Assembly: GCA_030837825.1 (NCBI GenBank)
Contig: JAUQYB010000027.1
Coordinates: 1-50,374 of the forward strand
From: Albidovulum sp.
GTDB taxonomy: Bacteria > Pseudomonadota > Alphaproteobacteria > Rhodobacterales > Rhodobacteraceae
DNA length: 50,374 nt
Reading direction: 5' to 3'
This document shows, piece after piece, positions 40,496 through 48,140 of this stretch (positions within the stretch are counted from its first letter, which is position 1; each line of letters begins with the position of its first letter). Made by a program: the position numbers and the translations under genes. Below the pieces are notes generated by a model. That model worked only from the letters and a program-made list of their open reading frames with translations, ran no database searches and was not told where the DNA came from.

Positions 40496-41415
40496 GGCAC
40501 CCGTTTCAGCGCCTGCGCCATGCAGTGGATGCCGCCGCCGGTCTTGGAGATTTCCGACATGTCGACCTCCACCACCTCGAAGCCGCGCGCCCGGAGCTGA
40601 CCGATCAGCGCCTGCGAGGATTTCGGCGCGATCACCCGGTCGCCGCCCAGCGACATGAAGTTGCACCCCAGGGCCATCGTGTCCTGGAACGGCACGTCGA
40701 TGATCTCGTGGCCCTTGCCCTTCAGCCAGTCGACGATGCCCGGCTCGGTGCAGGCGAGGCAGACGGCGGTCAGCTTCGGCGCCACCGGCACCACCATCAG
40801 GTCGATGTGCACATAGTATTCGTCGATGAAGGCCAGCCGCACCTCCCAGCCCTCGGCCTCGAACCACTGGGCGACCTGTCGCGCGCCCTCCTCCTGGGTG
40901 CGCGCGCCGCCGCAGCCGATCAGCACGCAGCCCTCCTCGATCACGTCGAAGTCGCCGCCCTCGAAGGTGCCGGCCGTCACCATGTCGTAGATCGGGATGC
41001 CGAGCTTCTCGTAGTGCCGGATCGCGGCGTAGTTCTCGCCCCGCCGCCACCAGTTGGCCATTGCGGTGATGATCGCTCCATAGGGCGTCATCACGCTGGA
41101 ATCGCGGGCATAGACCTGCATCGGCAGTTCCGGCTCGGGCTCGTAGATGTGGACCTTGACGCCGAAATGCTCGTAGGCCGCCACCAGATCCTTGTGCTGG
41201 GCCTGCGCCACCTGGACGTTGCACGGCGCCTCGCGCAGGTGCTTGCGCGACAGGCTCGATGTCGCCATGTGGCGCAGGAAGCGGGGGCTGCCCAGAAGCA
41301 CGTCGGTCAGCCGGTCGGTCTCGTTGGCGAAGCCCCACTGCGACAGCGGCGCGGTGCCGCCGCCGGGCTTGCGGCGTTGCAGGCTGAAGGCGTCGGGACG
41401 GGTCTGCACGTTCAT
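40492..41415 (-). CDS. amidinotransferase/dimethylargininase-fold guanidine-modifying enzyme
   Basis: A 307-residue member of the guanidino-group-modifying enzyme superfamily (arginine deiminase, dimethylargininase, amidinotransferases). The visible catalytic elements are TFEGGDFDV (acidic substrate ligand), His203 in YVHIDLMVV and nucleophile Cys298 in TGGGIHCMAQALK. The start WGFANETDRLTDVLLGSP is typical. It should act on a guanidino or methyl-guanidino substrate, either hydrolysing it or moving the amidino group. Start ATG 41415 follows GAGGAG. It lies between an M20 amidohydrolase and hydroxyacid oxidases in one operon. Confidence 0.86.
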   Translation of the reverse strand: MNVQTRPDAFSLQRRKPGGGTAPLSQWGFANETDRLTDVLLGSPRFLRHMATSSLSRKHLREAPCNVQVAQAQHKDLVAAYEHFGVKVHIYEPEPELPMQVYARDSSVMTPYGAIITAMANWWRRGENYAAIRHYEKLGIPIYDMVTAGTFEGGDFDVIEEGCVLIGCGGARTQEEGARQVAQWFEAEGWEVRLAFIDEYYVHIDLMVVPVAPKLTAVCLACTEPGIVDWLKGKGHEIIDVPFQDTMALGCNFMSLGGDRVIAPKSSQALIGQLRARGFEVVEVDMSEISKTGGGIHCMAQALKRVP

Positions 41416-41431
41416 GGCTTTCTCCTCAGGG

Positions 41432-43036
41432 TCAGGCGCCGGGCATGGCGGAGGGAATCCACCAGTCCGGCCCGCGTGTGGTGGTGACGTATTCGGGCCA
41501 GCGGAAATGGATCGGCGGGGCGTAGTCGCAAAGCGGCGCAATCCAGGCGGAACCGCCGACGCCGACGCCGGTGCGCTCGCGGAACTCGGCCCAGGCGGCG
41601 TCGCGCGCCGCGCCGTCCTCGATCAGCCTGAGCGCCGACAGCGCCAGCACCTCGGCCGCGCGTTCCACCATCGGGTCGATCGTCGCCCTGATGCCGCCGA
41701 GCGCGTTCATCACCCAGGACGGATAGGCGAAGCCTTCGGGCGCGCGAAGCGCCGGCCGGGCGATGTAGAACCGCGCGGTGGGCGCGTGCCAGCACATGTC
41801 GGTGTAGTCGTCCGAGGTCGAATGGGTCTGCGAGGGCGCAAGATCGCGGCGCAGGATCGCCTCCGCCGCCTCCGGCTCGACCAGCCGCGACATTTCCGGG
41901 ATGAAAGGGTCGTCCATCGGCGTCAGGCCGAGGTTGGCCTGGATTTCCCGCGCCACGGCAGCGGCCGCATCGTCCCAGCCCGGCGCGCCCCGCCGCTGCA
42001 TCGCGTCCCAGACCACCCGCGCCACCGCATGGTTGGCGAGGCCCGGGCGCGACTTGGCAACCCAGTGGCGTTCCCACCGGCAACCGGTCATCGCCGCCGC
42101 CGCCTCGGCGTTGCGGTCGAGCGCGGCGGTCACCGCCTCGGCCATCGCGATCGTCGGCACCCGGATCATGTATTGCAGTTCGGCGAGCCCCGCCGGCTGG
42201 TTGTCGGCGGTGGCCTGCCCGGCGGTCAGGATCGCCTCGGAAATCGACCAGCCGCCCTGGTGCGGCAGCATCGAATCTCGCAGGCTCTTCGAGGTCAGGA
42301 ACATCAGGTTCAGCGCGTCGTTCGCCCCCGGCGCCCGGATCGCGCTGTGCGACTGCGGGATCGGCGCGCCGTCGCCTCCGCCGTGATCCGTGCCCCAGCC
42401 TTCCGGCGCGTCGCAGAGGAAGCGGTAGATCATCGACCAGCCGGCGCCACAATGGGTCTCCCAGCGGACGGTATTGCACATCGGCAGCATGTAGAACGGG
42501 TGGAACGACAGGATCGCCGCCAGCCCGTCGTAATAGCCTTTCGCGGCATGGATCGGCTTCGATCCGCGCACCTTCTCGGCCGGTTCGCCGGTGAAGCGGA
42601 TGCCGCCTTTCAGCCCGTGCCGCTCCATCGCCGCCTTGACGGCGAGCGCGCCGCCGAGCGACGCGATGCCGAGGCCGGAATGCGGATCGGTATGGCCGCC
42701 CGCCTGGAAGCCGAGCCCGGCGCGCGGCTCGCGCCGGGTGCTGGCGGCCTGGCAGTTGCCGGGGATGCCGTCGTATTCGGCATACATGCCGATCACCGGG
42801 CCGTCACCGTTCGACCATTCGGCGCAGAAGGCGGTCGGCATCCCGCCCGAGCCTTCCTCGACCGCAAAGCCCTCGGCCCTGAGCCGCGCCACATACCATT
42901 CGGCCGAGCGGTATTCCCGCCAGGCGGTCTCGCCGAAATCGAAGATCGTCGCGCACCAGTCGGAAAGCTCGCCCCTGCGTGCGGCGATGACGCTGAGCGC
43001 GGTGGATTGCGCGGCGCTGAGATCGTCTGCTGTCAT
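41432..43036 (-). CDS. M20-family amidohydrolase/metallopeptidase (AbgB-like)
   Basis: A 534-residue M20 (ACY1/DapE) protein. The first metal region is PVIGMYAEYDGIPG, followed by GGHTDPHSGLGIASLGGALAVK, which carries the H and D of the family, and TGEPAEKVRGSKPIH, which carries the catalytic Glu region. SQTHSTSDDYTDMCWHAPT late in the protein supplies the last metal His. AbgB hydrolyses p-aminobenzoyl-glutamate, and other members remove acyl groups from amino acids. Here it may release an acylated amino or guanidino acid. It is the first gene of the leftward operon. GGAGGA lies before ATG 43036. Confidence 0.88.
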   Translation of the reverse strand: MTADDLSAAQSTALSVIAARRGELSDWCATIFDFGETAWREYRSAEWYVARLRAEGFAVEEGSGGMPTAFCAEWSNGDGPVIGMYAEYDGIPGNCQAASTRREPRAGLGFQAGGHTDPHSGLGIASLGGALAVKAAMERHGLKGGIRFTGEPAEKVRGSKPIHAAKGYYDGLAAILSFHPFYMLPMCNTVRWETHCGAGWSMIYRFLCDAPEGWGTDHGGGDGAPIPQSHSAIRAPGANDALNLMFLTSKSLRDSMLPHQGGWSISEAILTAGQATADNQPAGLAELQYMIRVPTIAMAEAVTAALDRNAEAAAAMTGCRWERHWVAKSRPGLANHAVARVVWDAMQRRGAPGWDDAAAAVAREIQANLGLTPMDDPFIPEMSRLVEPEAAEAILRRDLAPSQTHSTSDDYTDMCWHAPTARFYIARPALRAPEGFAYPSWVMNALGGIRATIDPMVERAAEVLALSALRLIEDGAARDAAWAEFRERTGVGVGGSAWIAPLCDYAPPIHFRWPEYVTTTRGPDWWIPSAMPGA

Positions 43037-43167
43037 GACGGATGTCCTCCGCTTGCCCGGCGCTTGCCATACGGATGCCCGACGGAAAACCGACGCGAAC
43101 CCGACGCGAATCCGACCGCCTCTTCCCGGGGCCCTTCTCCATCGCTACACGCCGTAGCGGCCCGGTA

Positions 43168-43213
43168 CCAAGTGAAACCTCTTCCCGCAAACGGCAAATG
43201 ATTTTCACCTTGG
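43168..43213. promoter_or_regulatory. imperfect inverted repeat between the divergent M20 and LysR genes
   Basis: CCAAGTGAAA (43168-43177) and TTTTCACCTTGG (43202-43213) are near reverse complements with one extra base in the right arm. They lie in the 229-bp divergent region, where a LysR activator would be expected to bind. A TAGTCT at about 43239 could be a -10 for the LysR gene. Binding is inferred. Confidence 0.45.
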
Positions 43214-43265
43214 GCTGGCGCTCTGCATGCGGCCGGGCTAGTCTGGCCCGATTGCAGGAGGCCCC

Positions 43266-44150
43266 ATGCGGCGCATCCCCTCCACCCAGGCGCTCCGCGC
43301 GCTGGAAAGTTTCGCCCGCCACGGCACCGTCTGGCAGGCGGCGGACGAGCTGAACCTGACCCGCAGCGCGGTCAGCCACCAGTTGCGCCTTCTCGAACGT
43401 GACCTCGGCTTTCGGCTGATGAACCGCGTCGGCACGCGGGTGGAGCTGACGCCGCAGGGCGTGACCTATGCCGTAGACGTGCGCCGGGCGCTGTCGATGA
43501 TCTCGGGCTCGGCCACCCGCAACGCGGCGCGCGGGATCAGCGGGACACTCACCGTCAGCAGCCCGCCGGGCTTCGCCTCAAGCTGGCTCTGCCCCAAGAT
43601 CGGCGCGTTTTCCGAAGCCTTCCCCGATGTCTCGCTCTCGCTGGTGACGCCACGCCGGCTCGACGACGTGAGCAACCCGGACGTGGACATCTTCATCACC
43701 TTCGGCCATGGCCACCAGCCGGGGATGGAGGTCGAGCTTCTGAGGGCGGTGGAGTTCACGCCGCTCTGCAGCCCGATCCTGCTCAACCGGATCGACGGGC
43801 TCGACGCGCCCGAGGGTCTGGCGCAGGCGACGCTGCTGCATCTGGGTGACTTCCAGGACTGGGAATCGTGGTTCGGCCTTGCCGGTCTCGGCGTCGAGGG
43901 CGCGCGCACCGGCATCCGGTTTTCCGACATGAACCTCGTCTATGCCGCCTCGCTCGGCGCGCAGGGTGTGGCGATGGGCGACGAATTCATCTGCCAGCAG
44001 GCGATGGACGCGGGCCTTCTGGTGCGCCCCTTCGACCTCTCGATCCGTTCGCCGCGGTCGTATTTCATGATCGTCCCGCCGGAACGGTCCGGCAACCCCG
44101 CCGGTGCGGCCTTCCGCGGCTGGCTGCGCGGGGAGATGCCGCAGGGCTAG
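43266..44150 (+). CDS. LysR-family transcriptional regulator (GcvA-like)
   Basis: A 294-residue LysR-type regulator. The helix-turn-helix lies at residues about 7-65 (QALRALESFARHGTVWQAAD, then LTRSAVSHQLRLLERDLGF), and the effector domain starts near GTLTVSSPPGFASSWL. A GCAGGAGG ribosome site precedes ATG 43266. It diverges from the M20 operon and is followed by the ABC importer operon, so it probably controls both arms. The effector may be the imported guanidino or hydroxyacid compound. Confidence 0.92.
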   Translation: MRRIPSTQALRALESFARHGTVWQAADELNLTRSAVSHQLRLLERDLGFRLMNRVGTRVELTPQGVTYAVDVRRALSMISGSATRNAARGISGTLTVSSPPGFASSWLCPKIGAFSEAFPDVSLSLVTPRRLDDVSNPDVDIFITFGHGHQPGMEVELLRAVEFTPLCSPILLNRIDGLDAPEGLAQATLLHLGDFQDWESWFGLAGLGVEGARTGIRFSDMNLVYAASLGAQGVAMGDEFICQQAMDAGLLVRPFDLSIRSPRSYFMIVPPERSGNPAGAAFRGWLRGEMPQG

Positions 44151-44206
44151 GCGGCGCGGAGGGTGATCGGCAAATCCTGTTTCACGAGGGATGGAAAAAC
44201 TTTCGG

Positions 44207-44236
44207 TTGCCTAGAACCACCCCCGATCCCTAGGCT
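44207..44236 (+). promoter_or_regulatory. possible promoter with GCCTAG/CTAGGC dyad for the importer operon
   Basis: TTGCCT (44207-44212) and TAGGCT (44231-44236), 18 bp apart, could be -35 and -10 elements. They overlap a perfect dyad, GCCTAG (44209-44214) and CTAGGC (44230-44235), so a regulator bound there would cover the promoter. The GTG start of the ATPase is 26 bp downstream. Confidence 0.45.
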
Positions 44237-44261
44237 CATCCTCGGAGCAAGAGGGACCCCT

Positions 44262-45287
44262 GTGACCCAGGCAGCAGAAATCGGCGCCTCCGGCATCGGC
44301 AAGGAGTTCGGCCAGTTCACCGCGCTGGCCGATGTCACGCTGACCGTCGCGCGGGGCGAGTTCCTGACCCTTCTTGGCCCTTCCGGCTCGGGCAAGACGA
44401 CCTTCCTGATGGTGTTGTCCGGGTTCGAGGCGCCGACCTCGGGGCGGCTCAGCCTCGACGGGCGCGACATGACCGACATGCCCGCCGAGACGCGCGGCTT
44501 CGGCATGGTGTTCCAGGGCTATGCGCTGTTTCCCCACATGACGGCGGAGGAGAACATCGCCTTTCCGCTGAAGGTGCAGGGCCGCACTGGCGCCGAGGTG
44601 AGGCGCCGCGTCGCCGAGATGGTGGAGATGGTCGGGCTCGGCGGGCATGGCCACAAGCGGCCGTCGGGCCTTTCGGGCGGCCAGCAGCAGCGCGTGGCGC
44701 TGGCGCGCGCCTTGGCCTACGGGCCGCCGGTCCTCCTGCTCGACGAGCCCTTCTCGGCGCTCGACAAGAACCTGCGCGGCCAGATGCAGGACGAGATGCG
44801 CCGGCTCCACCGCGAGACCGGCACCACCTTCGTCTTCGTCACCCACGACCAGGAGGAGGCGCTGGCGCTCTCGTCGCGGGTGGCGATCTTCGAGAAGGGG
44901 CGGCTCCAGCAGATCGCGGCGCCGCGCGAGGTCTATGAACGTCCCGCCAACCGCTTCGTCGCCGAGTTCCTCGGCGACATCAACCTCCTGCCGGTCCGGG
45001 AGGGCCGGGTGGAGGGGCGGGCGGTCGAGGGCGCCGGTGCCGGGGGCGACCTGGCGATCCGGCCGGAATACATGGGGCTGAGCCTTGCCGAGCCCGCCAC
45101 CGGCAACGCGGTTCCCGCCACGCTGAGCGACCTCACCTATCTCGGCGCCGGGACGCGGTTGACACTCGTCACCCCGGCCGGCACGGCGCTGGTCCTGCAC
45201 CAGCCGACCGCCGGCCTGCCCGAGGGGCTTTCCCCCGGCGCCGCCGTCTGGGCCACCTGGACCCCGGACCGCGGCTTCCTGCTCTGA
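44262..45287 (+). CDS. ABC transporter ATP-binding protein, PotA-like
   Basis: A 341-residue ATPase for a polyamine/opine/amino-acid-type importer. Walker A is GPSGSGKTT, the Q-loop is MVFQGYALFPHMTAEENIAFPL, the signature is LSGGQQQRVALARAL, Walker B is VLLLDEPFSALD and the switch His is in FVTHDQEEALAL. A C-terminal TOBE-like regulatory domain follows from about residue 240. GAGGG precedes the GTG at 44262, which I prefer to an upstream in-frame start overlapping the promoter dyad. First gene of a five-gene operon. Confidence 0.93.
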   Translation: MTQAAEIGASGIGKEFGQFTALADVTLTVARGEFLTLLGPSGSGKTTFLMVLSGFEAPTSGRLSLDGRDMTDMPAETRGFGMVFQGYALFPHMTAEENIAFPLKVQGRTGAEVRRRVAEMVEMVGLGGHGHKRPSGLSGGQQQRVALARALAYGPPVLLLDEPFSALDKNLRGQMQDEMRRLHRETGTTFVFVTHDQEEALALSSRVAIFEKGRLQQIAAPREVYERPANRFVAEFLGDINLLPVREGRVEGRAVEGAGAGGDLAIRPEYMGLSLAEPATGNAVPATLSDLTYLGAGTRLTLVTPAGTALVLHQPTAGLPEGLSPGAAVWATWTPDRGFLL

Positions 45288-45341
45288 CATCCTGCCGGGC
45301 GACCGGCGCAACGACCGACCAACGACAACAGGGAGAAGAAA

Positions 45342-46457
45342 ATGAACGGACCTTTCCAGCGCGATTGCCTCGACATCCTGAGGACCCGGGCCGCCCGGGG
45401 ACAGATCTCGCGGCGCGACTTCACCACGGGCCTCGCGCTTCTCATGGGCAGCTCGGCGCTGGGCCTGCGCGGCACCGCGGCGCTGGCCCAGGCCAAGGAG
45501 CTTGTCTTCGTCAACTGGGGCGGCGATGCCGGCACCGCCTATGACGAGGCCTATGGCAAACCCTTCCTCGCCGCGACCGGCATCACCGTAAAGCAGGACG
45601 GATCGGGCCCGACCGAGGGCGCCGTCGCGGCGCAGGCCGAAAGCGGCAAGCCCACCTGGGACATCGTCGACATCGATCCCTTCTCGGCCGAGGCGCTGGG
45701 CAAGAAGGGGATGATGGAACCGATCGACTATGCCGTCGTCGACAAGGGCAAGATGCGCGAGGGCTTCGGCTGGGACCATTCCGCCTCGAGCTACTTCTAC
45801 AGCTACATCATCGCCTACGACGCCGCGAAGTTCAAAGACAGCCCGCCGAAGACGATGGCGGATTTCTTCGACGTCGAGAAATTCCCCGGCAAGCGGTCGC
45901 TCTACAAATGGGGCACCGGCATGTGGGAGGCGGCGCTTTTGGCCGACGGCGTGGCGCCGGATGCGCTCTATCCGCTCGACCTCGAGCGTGCCCATGCCAA
46001 GCTTGCGGCCTTCAAGGAGCATGTCGTGGCCTACTGGGGCGGCGGCTCGGAAAGCCAGTCGATCCTTCTGAACGGCGAGGCGTCGATGGCGCTGATCTGG
46101 TCGACCCGCGCCAAGCTGATCGAGGAGGATTCGGGCGGCGATGTGTCCTTCATCTGGGACCAGGGTCTGATCGCGCCGGGCGCGATGGGGGTCCTGAAGG
46201 GCAACCCCGGCGGCAAGGAGGCGGCGATGCAGTTCATCGCCTCGGCGCAGGATCCCGAAAAGCAGCTCGTGATGTTCCGGATGCTGGGGCAGGGGCCGGC
46301 CAACCCCGCGGCCGACGCGCTGCTGCCGCCGGAGGAGGCGCGCTACAACCCGGTGGACCCGGCCAACTTTGCCGTGCAGATCCCGCTCGACATGCCGTGG
46401 TACGAAGAAAACTACGGCCCCGCGCTGGATGAGTTCCTCAAGATCATCTCGGCCTGA
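45342..46457 (+). CDS. ABC transporter substrate-binding protein, PotD-like, Tat-type leader
   Basis: A 371-residue periplasmic binding protein of the spermidine/putrescine class. The leader has a twin arginine (SRRDFTTGLALLMG) and a signal region ending near AALAQA, so Tat export is likely. The mature protein has LVFVNWGGDAGTAYDEAY, WDIVDIDPF, GTGMWEAALLADGV and SESQSILLNGEASMALIW. Polyamine-class binding proteins often take cationic ligands, which is in line with a guanidino substrate, but the ligand cannot be read from sequence. A perfect 11-bp hairpin follows the gene. Confidence 0.9.
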   Translation: MNGPFQRDCLDILRTRAARGQISRRDFTTGLALLMGSSALGLRGTAALAQAKELVFVNWGGDAGTAYDEAYGKPFLAATGITVKQDGSGPTEGAVAAQAESGKPTWDIVDIDPFSAEALGKKGMMEPIDYAVVDKGKMREGFGWDHSASSYFYSYIIAYDAAKFKDSPPKTMADFFDVEKFPGKRSLYKWGTGMWEAALLADGVAPDALYPLDLERAHAKLAAFKEHVVAYWGGGSESQSILLNGEASMALIWSTRAKLIEEDSGGDVSFIWDQGLIAPGAMGVLKGNPGGKEAAMQFIASAQDPEKQLVMFRMLGQGPANPAADALLPPEEARYNPVDPANFAVQIPLDMPWYEENYGPALDEFLKIISA

Positions 46458-46463
46458 GGAACC

Positions 46464-46490
46464 GCCGCCCCCGGGCCTTCCGGGGGCGGC
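46464..46490 (+). terminator. strong intra-operon hairpin after the PotD-like gene
   Basis: GCCGCCCCCGG (46464-46474) and CCGGGGGCGGC (46480-46490) form a perfect 11-bp stem with a GCCTT loop and no T-run. It probably stabilises the binding-protein message and reduces read-through to the permeases. Confidence 0.6.
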
Positions 46491-46518
46491 CTTCGGACCC
46501 CGTGACATCGGACACCGG

Positions 46519-47331
46519 ATGACCGCGCGCCACATCCTTCTTCTCGGGCCGCTGATGCTGCTGCTGGCGGTGGCCTACCTGCTGCCGTTCCTCGGCGTCA
46601 TGCAGTGGAGCGTGACGCTGCCCGAACCGGGGCTCGGCCAGTATGCCGTGGCGCTGACCGATCCGCTGGTGCTCGGCGTGATCTGGCGCACGCTGCGCAT
46701 CTGTGCGGTGGTGACCGTGCTTGCGGTCGCGGCGGCCTATGTGCTGACGCTGATCTGGGTGCGCGGCGGGCCGGTGGCGCGGGTGGCGATCGAGCTTTGC
46801 ATCCTGATCCCGTTCTGGATTTCGGTGCTGACCCGTGCCTTCGGCTGGCTCGCGCTTCTGTCGAACAAGGGCATTCTCAACACCTGGCTGCAACACCTCG
46901 GCATCCTCTCGGAGCCCCTGACCCTGGTCAGGAACGAATTCGGCGTCGTCGTCGGGATGGTGCATTTCCTCATCCCCTTCGCGGTCTTCCCGCTCGCCTC
47001 GTCGATGCGGGCGGTGGACGAGCGCGTGCTGATGGCCGCGCGCGGCATGGGCGCCTCGCGCGCGCGCATCTTCTGGCAGGTCTTCGTGCCGATGACCAAG
47101 GGCGGCATCCTCGGCGCGGTGCTTCTGGTCTTCGTCTTCGCGCTCGGTTTCTTCATCACCCCGGCGATCCTCGGCGGCGGCCGCTCGGTGATGGTGGCGG
47201 AGCTGATCTACCTGCGCATCTTCCAGAGCCCGGACTGGGGTCTTGGCGCGGCGATCAGCGTGATCCTGATGGTGACGGTCGGCGCGCTGCTGGCGCTGAT
47301 GCTGCGGCAGGTGCGGGGGACGGAGAGATGA
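46519..47331 (+). CDS. ABC transporter permease 1, PotB-like
   Basis: A 270-residue inner-membrane permease with six hydrophobic segments. The cytoplasmic EAA-like coupling loop is ERVLMAARGMGASRARIFWQVFVPM, and GFFITPAILGGGRSVMVAELI is typical of PotB-type subunits. It ends in an ATGA overlap with permease 2, so the two subunits are co-translated and form the heterodimeric channel. Confidence 0.92.
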   Translation: MTARHILLLGPLMLLLAVAYLLPFLGVMQWSVTLPEPGLGQYAVALTDPLVLGVIWRTLRICAVVTVLAVAAAYVLTLIWVRGGPVARVAIELCILIPFWISVLTRAFGWLALLSNKGILNTWLQHLGILSEPLTLVRNEFGVVVGMVHFLIPFAVFPLASSMRAVDERVLMAARGMGASRARIFWQVFVPMTKGGILGAVLLVFVFALGFFITPAILGGGRSVMVAELIYLRIFQSPDWGLGAAISVILMVTVGALLALMLRQVRGTER

Positions 47332-48140
47332 TCCAGTTGCGCCCCGGCCTGCTCGTGACGGTGCTGGCCGCGCTGATCGCGGTCTTCCTGCTGATGCCGC
47401 TTGTCGCGGTGATCCCGGTCAGCTTCACGCCGACCCGCTACCTTTCCGTCCCCGAGGGCGAATGGTCGCTGCGCCACTACCGTGCGCTGATCGAAAAGCC
47501 GGCCTGGGCCGAGGGGATATGGCTGTCGATCCGCATCGGCGTGGTGGCCTCGGTCGTCGCCACCACGCTCGCCACCGCCTTCGCGCTCGGCATCTGGATG
47601 ATCCGGCCGCGCTTCGCGCCGGTGCTGATGGGGCTTGCGCTCTTGCCGATGGTGGCGCCGCCGGTGGTCTCGGCGCTGACGCTCTACTTCTTCCTGATCA
47701 CGCTTTCCAAGCTGAACGGCTTCGTCGCCTATGACACCTGGGCCGGGGTGGCGCTCGCCCATGCGGTGATGATCGCGCCCTTCGCGGTGGTGCTGATCTC
47801 GGTGGCGCTGGCGCAGCTCGACCGGCGGATCGACCTCGCGGCGCGGTCGATGGGCGCAGGTGTGGGCACGCGGGTGTTCCGGGTGATACTTCCCAACATC
47901 CGCTTCACGCTCCTGACCGCGCTCTTCCTGACCTTCGTGCTGTCGTGGGAGGAAATCGGCGTGACGCTCTTCATCACCTCGGTCAATGCGGTTACGCTGC
48001 CGCGGCTGATGTGGATGGGGCTGCGCGACAACATCGACCCGGCGATCGCGGCGATCTCGGTGGTGCTGATCGTGATCGTGGTGACGGTGATCCTGGCCAA
48101 GACGGCCTGGCAGATGCGCAAGGGAGGCCGGGGCGCCTGA
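47328..48140 (+). CDS. ABC transporter permease 2, PotC-like
   Basis: A 270-residue inner-membrane permease with six hydrophobic segments. The coupling loop is DLAARSMGAGVGTRVFRVILPNI, followed by SWEEIGVTLFITSVNAVTLP, typical of PotC-type subunits. It starts at an ATGA overlap with permease 1, and its stop overlaps the start of the decarboxylase gene (TGATG), so the enzyme is translationally tied to the transporter. Confidence 0.92.
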   Translation: MIQLRPGLLVTVLAALIAVFLLMPLVAVIPVSFTPTRYLSVPEGEWSLRHYRALIEKPAWAEGIWLSIRIGVVASVVATTLATAFALGIWMIRPRFAPVLMGLALLPMVAPPVVSALTLYFFLITLSKLNGFVAYDTWAGVALAHAVMIAPFAVVLISVALAQLDRRIDLAARSMGAGVGTRVFRVILPNIRFTLLTALFLTFVLSWEEIGVTLFITSVNAVTLPRLMWMGLRDNIDPAIAAISVVLIVIVVTVILAKTAWQMRKGGRGA

